Source of the DNA: an uncultured Lachnospiraceae bacterium
GTDB lineage: Bacteria; Bacillota; Clostridia; Lachnospirales; Lachnospiraceae
DNA length: 10,166 bases
Direction of reading: 5' to 3'
Assembly: GCA_937901625.1 (NCBI GenBank)
Contig: CALDIE010000260.1
Coordinates: 1 to 10,166 of the forward strand
Shown in pieces: positions 1 through 6,553 of the stretch. Below the pieces are notes generated by a model. That model ran no database searches. It was not told the origin of the DNA and saw only the letters and a list, made by a program, of their open reading frames with translations. The position numbers were made by a program, and so were the translations under genes. The stretch's first letter is position 1, and each line of letters opens with the position of its first letter.

Positions 1-575
1 GCAATCGTACCTTCTATGCCTATTCTTCTTTCCAGTGCTAACGGTATTTGATAACTTCCCAATTCACGGTAATACAATTTACTCATTAAAGAATTATCCG
101 CATTCAAAAAATGCTGTTCAAAAAAGCTTAATTCTGCTTGATAATTCATATGGTCTTTAATTGACGAATCACTCATCAAAACACCTGAACCTACCATACC
201 TGTTAATGAAACTCTTTGGTTTAATCCTCTAAAGTTATTATCTGAAATACCTACCGAGCCAAAAACACCTGTTGCAGAGTCCAAACCACCACCGACTGAA
301 ACAGATGCAGTTCTCTGTTCTTTTAATTCAATTGTTACATCAAACTTATCAGGATCATCTTCTGTCGGTTCAATTGTTCTATTTACATCCTTAAAAGCCT
401 GTGTTGAATATAACCTGACCAAATCTTGTTTCATTTGATTTTCATTATATACACTTCCGGGTTCTGTCATAATATTACGTTCGATAACATATTCTTTGGT
501 TTTTTCATTACCTGAGATTGAAATCTTATTAATCTTACCTTCTGTAATGCTTAAATTGAGAGTTCCGTCCGGATC
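1..575 (-). CDS. Omp85/BamA-family outer-membrane protein fragment (foreign to the rest of the window)
   Basis: This reads in frame on the minus strand from about 575 to the window edge with no stop, giving about 190 residues. The first 80 or so look like a POTRA domain: an SITEGKINKISISGNEKTKE stretch, then VIERNI, then a YNENQMKQDLVRLY helix, an AFKDV turn and a closing strand ending in IELKEQ. The barrel then begins with RTASVSVGGGLDSATGVFG and GISDNNFRG. Family knowledge: Omp85 proteins insert beta-barrel proteins into the outer membrane of diderms. Monoderm Firmicutes lack them. The wording resembles cyanobacterial and non-photosynthetic Vampirovibrionia (Gastranaerophilales) Omp85, although Negativicutes cannot be excluded by eye. 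G+C is about 34% and codons favour TTA, AAT, TCA and GTT, unlike the adjoining gene. Both ends are incomplete: the C-terminal barrel runs off the window and the N-terminal POTRA repeats are replaced by MalQ sequence. Confidence 0.85.
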
Positions 576-581
576 GTCATA
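555..581. other. In-frame chimeric junction between malQ and the Omp85 gene
   Basis: One open frame runs from the malQ start at 1688 to base 1 without a stop. Up to the codons for EFAFY (ending at 579) it is ordinary MalQ. From TLNLSITEG (starting at 563) it is Omp85. The codons for D-P-D-G at 564-575 fit both families and are the likely shared word at which two sequences were joined. Composition and codon choice change at the same point. A short shared word explains why the frame is preserved. An assembly join is far more likely than a real fusion of a cytosolic enzyme to an outer-membrane barrel. Confidence 0.8.
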
Positions 582-1688
582 AAAAGCAAATTCCATGATC
601 TTCATGTTCGGAAATCCCGTATCATGCACCAGTTTTCTGACAGAATCCGTCACAAATCCAAGGTCCTCAGCAATGATCCCTTTATCACCCGGCACATCCT
701 TAAGCGCTTCAAAGAGAGCCATTCCGGGTCCCTTCTCCCATTTTCCGTCCACCGCATCCTGCGCGTTTGCCGAAACGGCGTAATACTCATCAAATCCCCT
801 GAAATGATCGATCCGGATCACATCGTAGAGTTTCTCGCACTTACGCATCCTTTCCTTCCACCAGATAAATCCGGACTGTTTATGTTTGTCCCAACGATAG
901 AGCGGATTCCCCCACAACTGTCCTTTGGGAGAAAATCCGTCCGGTGGACATCCCGCCACACGGGCAGGATTTCCGTTGTCGTCCAGTTCGAAGAGTTCCG
1001 GCCAGCTCCAGACATCCGCGCTGTCTGCCGCCACATAGATCGGTATATCACCGATTATGGAGATTCCCTTTTTATTCGCGTAGTTTTTCAGTTTTCTCCA
1101 CTGTCTGTCAAAGACAAACTGCTCAAAGCGATAATAATCGCATTCTTCTTTAAGATCTTTTTTATATTTTAAAAGACCTTCCTCATTCCGGATCTTTATC
1201 TCCTCCGGCCACAGGTTATGGCTCTTTCCTTCAAACAGCCCTTTTAGCGCCATAAAGAACGCATAGCCATCGAGCCAATAAGTGTTTTCTGAAAGGAATG
1301 CTTTCATTTCCGCGCTTTCCATACCGTCAAAGCGTTTAAACGCTTTTCTTAATGTCTTTTTGTGGTACTTTCCAAGCCTTTCGTAATCAACCGCGTCAAG
1401 CGACGTACTCTTTAAATCCCCGCACTCTTTCTCCGAAAGCAGACCTTCTTTAATCAGTTCCTTAAAATCGATCATGTAGGGATTTCCCGCAAAGGATGAG
1501 AATGTCTGGTACGGCGAATCCCCGAAACCGGTCGGTCCAAGCGGAAGGATCTGCCAAAAGGATTGCCTGGCTTCGACCAGAAAATCCACAAAACGGTATG
1601 CCTCTTCGGAAAAACATCCGATCCCGTACTCCCCGGGCAGGCTGAAAACCGGCAGCAAGATTCCTGCTTTTCTTGTATTTGCATCCAT
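564..1688 (-). CDS. malQ: 4-alpha-glucanotransferase (amylomaltase, GH77), 3' end lost at the junction
   Basis: MalQ transfers 1,4-alpha-glucan segments between short maltodextrins in the cytosol and releases glucose. The first ~370 residues match the GH77 family. They begin KAGILLPVFSLPGEYGIG and contain ILPLGPTGFGDSPYQ (47-61), IIGDIPIYVAADSADVW (211-227), the nucleophile region VIRIDHFRGF with Asp294, and the acid/base region IIAEDLG with Glu341. These correspond to Asp293 and Glu340 of Thermus aquaticus amylomaltase. The third catalytic aspartate (T. aquaticus Asp395, in the THDN region) is missing because sequence after residue ~375 is Omp85. About 120-130 C-terminal residues of the usual ~500 are therefore absent here. 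The ATG at 1688 has a GAAGGGAAGG ribosome binding site in the 22-nt gap after the upstream gene, so it is the third gene of the starch operon. In the real genome this gene is presumably intact. Confidence 0.92.
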
Positions 1689-1710
1689 ACTTCTTATTCC
1701 TTCCCTTCTC

Positions 1711-3468
1711 TTAAATCCGATAGATCAGGATACCTTTCGGCAGGATCTTACCACCCTTTACTTTCCTGCTGTAGAGAATGTCACTGTTTTTTATCTCATG
1801 TAAGACTACGCTCTCTTTGCTGCAGTTAAGCAGTACCTTGATGCTCCTGTCTTTGTCCGAGAGTTTTATGTATTCGACCAGACGGTCCTCCTCATACTCG
1901 TTCGGAAAGTGGAAATTACGGCTTCTTGCCGGTGCTTCCGTTCTTCTCAAAGCGATCAGTTTTTTGATCTCTCCGATCCTCTCATCGTACTTTCCGGTCC
2001 CTATCTCATCCCACGGCATGCAGCGTCTGCAATCCGGATCATGTCCTCCTTCCATGGCAATCTCCGTACCGTAAAAGATACAGGGGCTTCCCGGCATGGT
2101 ATACAAAACTGCCAGCTGCTGATAAAAGATATCTATGTCTCCGACTTTATCGATCAGTCGATTGGTGTCGTGTGAATCCAGAAGATTAAACATGACATCA
2201 TTGTTTTGCTGCATATACGTAGTAAAACTCTGATTTACCCCCTGCTCAAAGCGGATCTTTTTCCATTCCGGATATACCCAGAAATTGGAAATGACCGTTG
2301 AAAGCGGATAATTCATAACAGAATCATACTCATCTCCCTTAAGCCATTCGATCGCGTCGTGCCAGATCTCTCCCAAAAGGTAAAAGTCCGGTTTCATCTC
2401 TGCCGTCATGCTTCTTAATTCTTTTAAAAACAAATGAGAAACCTCATTTCCAACGTCCAGCCGCAAACCGTCGATATCAAACTCCGTGATCCAGAATGCC
2501 ACCGTATCCAGAAGGTATTTCCTGACACCCGGATGATTCGTATTAAGCTTGGGCATGGATTCTTCAAACGCAAAGGAATAGTATCTTCCATCCCTTGTAT
2601 CTCTCCCCTGCTCGATCGGCCAGGTGTTGATCATGTACCAGTCAAAGTACTCGGAATCCCTTCCCTTTGCCAGCACATCCTTCCAGAAGAAAATATCCGT
2701 ACCGGTATGATTAAATACACCGTCCAGCATGATCCGGATCCCTCTTTTGTGTGCCTCATCCGAAAGCTTCCGAAGCAGTTCGTTCGTCCCGAAATGCGGA
2801 TCCACCTTCCGGTAGTTTCTGGTGTTGTACTTATGATTGGAATCCGCCTCAAAGACAGGAGTTAAATACAATCCATTGATCCCAAGGTCTTTGAAGTAAT
2901 CGAGCTTATCCAGGATCCCCTTAAGATCCCCACCGTAATGATCATTATACCCCGTGATCTTTTCACACTTCCATTCCTTCACACCGTCCGGGTCGATAGA
3001 GGGATCACCCTTGCAAAACCGCTCCGGAAAAATCTGGTACCAGATCGTATCATTCACCCAGGCGGGCGGGCGGTTTATATCGACGGAATTCATCCACGGA
3101 AAGATAAAATAGGACAATTCCTTTCCGGATCTATCCATTTCCTCTTTGGTATAAAATCCGTCTTCAAAGTAATAGACGGTTTCCGTTTTGCCCTGCAGTT
3201 CAAAATAGTATTTGTTTCTTCTGTAACGCGGACGAAGAGTGGTCGTCCACCAAAGCTGATGTTCCAGTCTTTTTTTATAGACGATCTCTTCTCTTACTCC
3301 GGTCCATCTTCCTTCACCTCCCATAATGCCGGCTTCATATGGGTCTCCATGGTACAGAAATACACGTTCCACATCATACCCTGTTTTAATATTGACGATC
3401 AGTTCCTCCTCATTTGACGGATAGCAATATTGATTTGAAGTCCGATGATAGATTGCCGCCAGATTCAT
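1711..3468 (-). CDS. Cytoplasmic GH13_20 alpha-glycosidase (neopullulanase / cyclomaltodextrinase / maltogenic amylase type)
   Basis: A 585-residue enzyme predicted to hydrolyse alpha-1,4 (and possibly alpha-1,6) bonds of maltodextrins, cyclodextrins or pullulan fragments inside the cell. It has no signal peptide. Residues 1-~125 look like the N-terminal beta-domain (CBM34) typical of this subfamily. The (beta/alpha)8 barrel starts near WVNDTIWYQIFPERF (137-151). All conserved GH13 regions are visible: DGVFNHTG (249-256), MPKLN (305-309, the hallmark fifth region of the neopullulanase subfamily), GLRLDV with nucleophile Asp338, GEIWH with acid/base Glu367, and DSHDTNR with Asp434. A C-terminal beta-domain ends in ILIYRI. 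The ATG at 3468 lies 4 nt after the stop of the upstream amylase. Its AGGAG ribosome binding site overlaps that gene's last codons, so the two are probably translationally coupled. Exact substrate preference cannot be read from sequence. Confidence 0.93.
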   Translation of the reverse strand: MNLAAIYHRTSNQYCYPSNEEELIVNIKTGYDVERVFLYHGDPYEAGIMGGEGRWTGVREEIVYKKRLEHQLWWTTTLRPRYRRNKYYFELQGKTETVYYFEDGFYTKEEMDRSGKELSYFIFPWMNSVDINRPPAWVNDTIWYQIFPERFCKGDPSIDPDGVKEWKCEKITGYNDHYGGDLKGILDKLDYFKDLGINGLYLTPVFEADSNHKYNTRNYRKVDPHFGTNELLRKLSDEAHKRGIRIMLDGVFNHTGTDIFFWKDVLAKGRDSEYFDWYMINTWPIEQGRDTRDGRYYSFAFEESMPKLNTNHPGVRKYLLDTVAFWITEFDIDGLRLDVGNEVSHLFLKELRSMTAEMKPDFYLLGEIWHDAIEWLKGDEYDSVMNYPLSTVISNFWVYPEWKKIRFEQGVNQSFTTYMQQNNDVMFNLLDSHDTNRLIDKVGDIDIFYQQLAVLYTMPGSPCIFYGTEIAMEGGHDPDCRRCMPWDEIGTGKYDERIGEIKKLIALRRTEAPARSRNFHFPNEYEEDRLVEYIKLSDKDRSIKVLLNCSKESVVLHEIKNSDILYSRKVKGGKILPKGILIYRI

Positions 3469-3472
3469 GTTT

Positions 3473-5233
3473 TTACTCCTCTCTGATCATCACTGCGATC
3501 CCCCGTCCGGGGATTTCGATCACATCTTTGTCTGCCGTTACCGTATCGCTCCCCGTAAGCAGCACCGCTGCCATATGTGTGTAGCCGCATCCCTCACCGT
3601 CAAAAGCCACCTGTACGGCTTCCTCTCCCGTATTGATCACGATCAGTACGCTCTCATACTCTGTATCCGACCTTCTTATGAACGTCGCGTATGTTTCACC
3701 GCACATCTCATGAACAGGATACGTGCTGCCGCTTGCGATAACCGGAAAAGCATTCCGTATACGTATAGCTGTCTTAAAATAATTCCATATCGAAAATGGA
3801 TCCTCAGACTGTTCATCCTGCGGGGAAAATACCATACGGACATTCCCCATATCGGGAGGTCCGGCACATATTCCCGTATCGTCCGTAACACTCCAGTACA
3901 TCGGTGCCCTCTTATTTTCATCGGCACCCGATCCCTTCATACCGATCTCTTCTCCGTAATAAAGAAAGGCATTTCCAGTCATTAAAAGATTTAATCCGCC
4001 GGCCAATTTCGTCTGCTCTTCATCATCCGTATAGTAACCCGTACTTCTGGCCATGTCGTGATTGGTATAAAAAGGCGCATTGACGGCTGTTTGGGAGTAA
4101 GAACGGTACAGTTGTTCTTCCTCTTCCATTTTTTCGACCAGACTCTCTGCCGTGATCGACCCCTTCACAGCCTTGGCTATATAGCCGTCGTTTCCCGCAA
4201 AGGCAAAGTCAAAGAACGAGTCAACTCCGGAAGCATAAAAGGATGCGTATGTGTTCTGGTCCGTCCATGCTTCTCCGACGATGTAGGCATCCTGACGGAT
4301 CTCTTTAACCGTTTCGTTTACCCAGACCATAAACTCCGTATTCGAACCATTTGAGCCCGTGTAGTAGGATGTCACCGCATCCAGTCTGAACCCGTCCGCA
4401 CCGCACTCCAGCCAGTACCTGAAAATGTTTCTGATCTCCTCCCGAACCGCCTTGCTGTCGAGGTTCAGATCCGGCATGCCGGACCAAAACTGCGCCTCGT
4501 AATACCAGCGATCGTTAAGAGCGCTGTATCCGCCCGAAACACTTTCCGTAAAATGATAATAATCAACATACGGACATACCGTCGCGTCCGGTACTTCCGT
4601 ATCATCCAGACTCTCCAGATACTCACAGGCTTCTCTAAACCACGGATGTTCCGATGAAGTATGATTGATCGGCATGTCCAGGATCACCCTCACGCCTCTT
4701 TCATGGGCAGCCTCGATCAGGCGCTTCAGATCCTCCACAGTTCCGTATTGCTCATCGATCGCAAGGTAATCCGTCACATCATATTTATGGTAGGTGGGGG
4801 ATGCGAATACCGGCATTAACCATATGGCATTTACCTCAAGATCCTCTCCCTTTCCGTCTTCTCCGTCATTGATATAGTCGAGCTTTTGGATAACTCCCTC
4901 CAGATCTCCGATCCCGTCACCGTCGCTGTCATAGAAAGAATAGACAAAGACTTCATATGTTGTCCCGTAATTTAAGGGCATCTCTTTTATGTTAAGATCC
5001 TCTGCCAGGATGCGCATCTGCTCCATAGCCGCATTGATCTGGGGCACCTCTGTCTGTTCAACCGGATCCGTCTGCCCGGTCACTTCGTTTTGATCCGGGT
5101 GCAAAACCGGCTCTGTCTGCCCGGTCCGTACACCCATCCCATCACCGGTCATCTGTCCTTTTGCGCATGCAGCCAGAGTCAAAGCAAAACATAACGACAA
5201 CAGAGCGTTTTTTCCTCTCCCTTTTCTTTTCAT
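3473..5233 (-). CDS. Surface lipoprotein alpha-amylase, GH13_36-like
   Basis: A 586-residue secreted endo-amylase, first gene of the operon. The N-terminus is a lipoprotein signal: KRKGRGK basic stretch, hydrophobic core, and lipobox L20-A-A-C23, so Cys23 should be lipidated and hold the enzyme on the membrane outer face. Residues 24-70 are a low-complexity acidic Thr/Gln/Pro linker. The catalytic part starts at YEVFVYSFYDSDGDGIGDL (93-111), including the DxDGDGxGD calcium loop (102-110). It closely recalls Halothermothrix orenii AmyA (GH13_36). Conserved regions: DMPINH (186-191), MPDLN (253-257), GFRLDAV with nucleophile Asp285, GEAW with acid/base Glu321, and NHD with Asp393. A C-terminal beta-domain follows from about 500. 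The ATG at 5233 has GGAAGG five bases upstream. It is probably controlled by the divergent LacI-type regulator. Alternatives such as oligo-1,6-glucosidase or trehalose synthase relatives fit less well. Confidence 0.93.
   Translation of the reverse strand: MKRKGRGKNALLSLCFALTLAACAKGQMTGDGMGVRTGQTEPVLHPDQNEVTGQTDPVEQTEVPQINAAMEQMRILAEDLNIKEMPLNYGTTYEVFVYSFYDSDGDGIGDLEGVIQKLDYINDGEDGKGEDLEVNAIWLMPVFASPTYHKYDVTDYLAIDEQYGTVEDLKRLIEAAHERGVRVILDMPINHTSSEHPWFREACEYLESLDDTEVPDATVCPYVDYYHFTESVSGGYSALNDRWYYEAQFWSGMPDLNLDSKAVREEIRNIFRYWLECGADGFRLDAVTSYYTGSNGSNTEFMVWVNETVKEIRQDAYIVGEAWTDQNTYASFYASGVDSFFDFAFAGNDGYIAKAVKGSITAESLVEKMEEEEQLYRSYSQTAVNAPFYTNHDMARSTGYYTDDEEQTKLAGGLNLLMTGNAFLYYGEEIGMKGSGADENKRAPMYWSVTDDTGICAGPPDMGNVRMVFSPQDEQSEDPFSIWNYFKTAIRIRNAFPVIASGSTYPVHEMCGETYATFIRRSDTEYESVLIVINTGEEAVQVAFDGEGCGYTHMAAVLLTGSDTVTADKDVIEIPGRGIAVMIREE
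5060..5125. repeat. Imperfect 21-bp direct repeat in the lipoprotein linker
   Basis: Bases 5060-5080 and 5105-5125 are the same 21-bp unit with two differences, 45 bp (15 codons) apart. They encode TGQTEPV and TGQTDPV in the linker between the lipid anchor and the amylase domain. The linker has probably grown by small tandem duplication, which is common in tethers under length rather than sequence selection. Confidence 0.7.
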
Positions 5234-5254
5234 TCCGTCCTTCCTTTTTATAAA

Positions 5255-5270
5255 CTTTCGAAAACTTTCG
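5255..5270. promoter_or_regulatory. Operator-like 16-bp repeat, copy 1 (downstream of the amylase promoter)
   Basis: CTTTCGAAAACTTTCG. It contains CGAAA-AC-TTTCG, an inverted pair with a 2-nt centre, and a TTTCGAAA core centred on CG as in many LacI-family operators. It lies in the amylase 5' leader, about 5-20 bp after the likely transcription start, a typical repressor position. The assignment to the neighbouring regulator is inference. Confidence 0.65.
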
Positions 5271-5280
5271 CTTCTTTCTG

Positions 5281-5314
5281 AGTATAGGTTAAATCAAACA
5301 TTGTATCTTGTCAA
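5281..5314 (-). promoter_or_regulatory. Sigma-A-type promoter of the amylase-GH13_20-malQ operon
   Basis: On the minus strand a perfect TTGACA -35 box lies at 5314-5309. A 17-nt spacer leads to TAACCT at 5291-5286, a weak -10. The better-looking TATACT at 5286-5281 would need a 22-nt spacer. The leader to the amylase ATG is about 40-45 nt. A weak -10 with a strong -35 suits a regulated promoter. Operator-like repeats sit on both sides. Confidence 0.6.
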
Positions 5315-5320
5315 CTGAAA

Positions 5321-5336
5321 TTTTCGAAAACTTTCG
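5321..5336. promoter_or_regulatory. Operator-like 16-bp repeat, copy 2 (just upstream of the amylase -35)
   Basis: TTTTCGAAAACTTTCG differs from copy 1 only in its first base. It lies 66 bp from copy 1 and begins 7 bp upstream of the minus-strand -35 box. It includes the perfect 10-bp palindrome TTTTCGAAAA (5321-5330). Confidence 0.65.
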
Positions 5337-5352
5337 AGAAAATTCTATTTGA

Positions 5353-5368
5353 TTTTCGTTAACTTTCG
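5353..5368. promoter_or_regulatory. Operator-like 16-bp repeat, copy 3 (regulator side)
   Basis: TTTTCGTTAACTTTCG matches copy 2 at 14 of 16 positions, differing only at two central A-to-T positions. It starts 32 bp from copy 2, about three helical turns, so both copies lie on the same DNA face. It is upstream of the regulator's own -10 and could serve autoregulation. Confidence 0.55.
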
Positions 5369-5396
5369 TTTTTTGACTTTTCAATCATCCGATATG

Positions 5397-5405
5397 TGAT
5401 ATAAT
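5397..5405 (+). promoter_or_regulatory. Extended -10 promoter of the divergent LacI-family regulator
   Basis: TGA followed by a perfect TATAAT at 5400-5405 forms an extended -10 element. The nearest -35-like box, TTGACT at 5373-5378, is 21 nt away and too far to be ideal. Initiation near 5412 would give a leader of about 35 nt. An extra half-site CGAAA lies at 5415-5419, right at the start region. Confidence 0.6.
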
Positions 5406-5446
5406 GACGACATTCGAAAATAAAAAAAGAATAGCAGAGGTTACTT

Positions 5447-6529
5447 ATGGCAAATATGCAGGATATCGCCGATATACTGAACATATCCCTCGGAACCGTA
5501 TCCAAGGGGCTTAACAACAGACCGGATATCAGCGATGAATTGCGAAAACAGATTCTGGATACCGCGGTAGAGATCGGGTATATCAATCGAAAGGCACTTA
5601 AAAAGGAAAACCGCGCTCTTGCGATCTTTGTTTCCAATCTTCTGTATGAAAACAGGGAAGATTTCGGATATGACATTGTGATGGGATTTAGAAAAGCAGC
5701 CGCAGCGGAAAACTGGCGAGTCGATCTGATCCCTTTAAGCGAAGAGTTTCAAAGGGAGCATCCCTACGATGCTTTTATGATGTCCGAAAAATACAGTGGC
5801 GGTTATCATCTCGGGCTCTCTTTAGCCGACCCTTGGATGGAACAGTTTTCCACTACCACCGTCCCTACCATCCTTTTGGATAACTATGTACCCAGAAACC
5901 CGAAAGTAGCCTCCATCGGCACCGACTCCCGGGAGGGGATCGACAGTGCCATCCGTTTTCTGGTATCAAAAGGGCATAAAAAGATCGCCTTTCTGAACGG
6001 TTCCTATGGTTCCACTATTTCCGATGAGCGTATGAGAGCCTATCTTTACAGTATGACCTCACAAGGTTTAACTCTCGATCCGGAGATCGCGGTTTACGGC
6101 TATTTCGTCGCGGAGACCGCAAAATATCACGTTCCGGGCTTTCTTTCAAGGGGAGTCACCGCGATCTTATGCGGTGATGATGATATTGCCTGCGGCGTAT
6201 ACGAATGCTGCCGCGCGCTGGGATATTCCGTGCCTGAGGATGTATCGGTTATCGGTTTCGATGATATCCCCATCGCCGCCCGGCTGCAGCCGGCTCTGAC
6301 CACCATACGTCAGGATCGTACGGAACTGGGGAAAAGCGCCTATTACAGCCTCTATTCCATGACCAATCAGGTACCGGTTTGCAAGACGTTGCTTCGTCCT
6401 GATCTGATCGTTCGGGAAAGTGTCGGGGATGCCCGTTTAAGGCGCGCCAAAAAAGCACCGCCGGATCCCGATTCCGTCAGCAAAAGAAACCCCGACCTTT
6501 GGCGTTTCTTTTCATTTAACCAAAAATAA
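5447..6529 (+). CDS. LacI/GalR-family transcriptional regulator, divergent to the starch operon
   Basis: A 360-residue sugar-responsive DNA-binding protein. The N-terminal helix-turn-helix covers residues 4-24 (MQDIADILNISLGTVSKGLNN), with recognition-helix residues L15 and G16 where LacI has Tyr17 and Gln18. The hinge (Y45-INRKALKKENR) lacks the usual Pro-Asn-x-x-Ala-x-x-Leu pattern. A periplasmic-binding-protein-like effector domain follows from about 57 to 325, with TILLDNY, ASIGTDSREG, GHKKIAFLNG, AILCGDDDIACG and DVSVIGFDDIP landmarks. The ATG at 5447 has AGAGG six bases upstream. The likely role is maltose/maltodextrin control of the divergent operon, inferred from position and the repeats between them. 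Oddly, a tail of ~35 residues extends past the family's usual end (near RESVG, 324-328). Its last 15 codons coincide with a terminator-like hairpin. Confidence 0.9.
   Translation: MANMQDIADILNISLGTVSKGLNNRPDISDELRKQILDTAVEIGYINRKALKKENRALAIFVSNLLYENREDFGYDIVMGFRKAAAAENWRVDLIPLSEEFQREHPYDAFMMSEKYSGGYHLGLSLADPWMEQFSTTTVPTILLDNYVPRNPKVASIGTDSREGIDSAIRFLVSKGHKKIAFLNGSYGSTISDERMRAYLYSMTSQGLTLDPEIAVYGYFVAETAKYHVPGFLSRGVTAILCGDDDIACGVYECCRALGYSVPEDVSVIGFDDIPIAARLQPALTTIRQDRTELGKSAYYSLYSMTNQVPVCKTLLRPDLIVRESVGDARLRRAKKAPPDPDSVSKRNPDLWRFFSFNQK
6482..6519 (+). terminator. Terminator-like hairpin inside the regulator's last codons
   Basis: AAAAGAAAC (6482-6490) pairs perfectly with GTTTCTTTT (6504-6512) around a 13-nt loop that can form two extra C-G pairs at CC/GG. 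The T-rich side then runs into CATTT. This is A-tract, stem, T-tract geometry, but the stem is AT-rich and the site is inside the reading frame. A role as the + strand terminator is plausible, not certain. Confidence 0.4.
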
Positions 6530-6553
6530 AGGACGGCAATTGGGATGCCGTCC
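6521..6553 (-). terminator. Intrinsic terminator of the second LacI-family gene
   Basis: A perfect 8-bp stem, GGACGGCA (6531-6538) and TGCCGTCC (6546-6553), encloses a 7-nt loop. Read on the minus strand it is followed at once by TTTATTTTTG (6530-6521), a classic U-tract. The stem begins at the last base of the minus-strand gene's TAG stop, so it terminates that gene between the two convergent genes. Read on the plus strand there is no T-tract after the stem. Confidence 0.85.

Noticed and set aside
1..575. The possibility that the whole window comes from a diderm Firmicute (Negativicutes) with a true Omp85
   Set aside because: The sharp change in composition and codon use exactly at the point where MalQ stops resembling its family indicates two DNA sources.
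624..1172. 182-codon open frame on the plus strand opposite malQ
   Set aside because: It is antisense to clear GH77 coding sequence, has no recognisable domain or ribosome binding site, and its composition follows the real gene's third-position bias.
2434..3417. Plus-strand open frames of 143 and 159 codons opposite the GH13_20 gene
   Set aside because: They mirror a full-length enzyme with every catalytic region intact on the other strand and show no independent coding signal.
3467..3985. 172-codon plus-strand open frame opposite the amylase 3' end
   Set aside because: It is antisense to conserved GH13 sequence and its product is a basic, Cys/Arg/His-rich string with no family resemblance.
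4470..4483. 14-bp palindrome TCCGGCATGCCGGA in the amylase gene
   Set aside because: It encodes the conserved S-G-M-P-D of GH13 region V, so protein constraint plus this genome's liking for TCCGG words explains it.
5255..5368. CRISPR-like reading of the three 16-bp repeats
   Set aside because: The units are too short, the spacings (66 and 32 bp) are irregular, and no cas genes are present. The promoter context fits operators.
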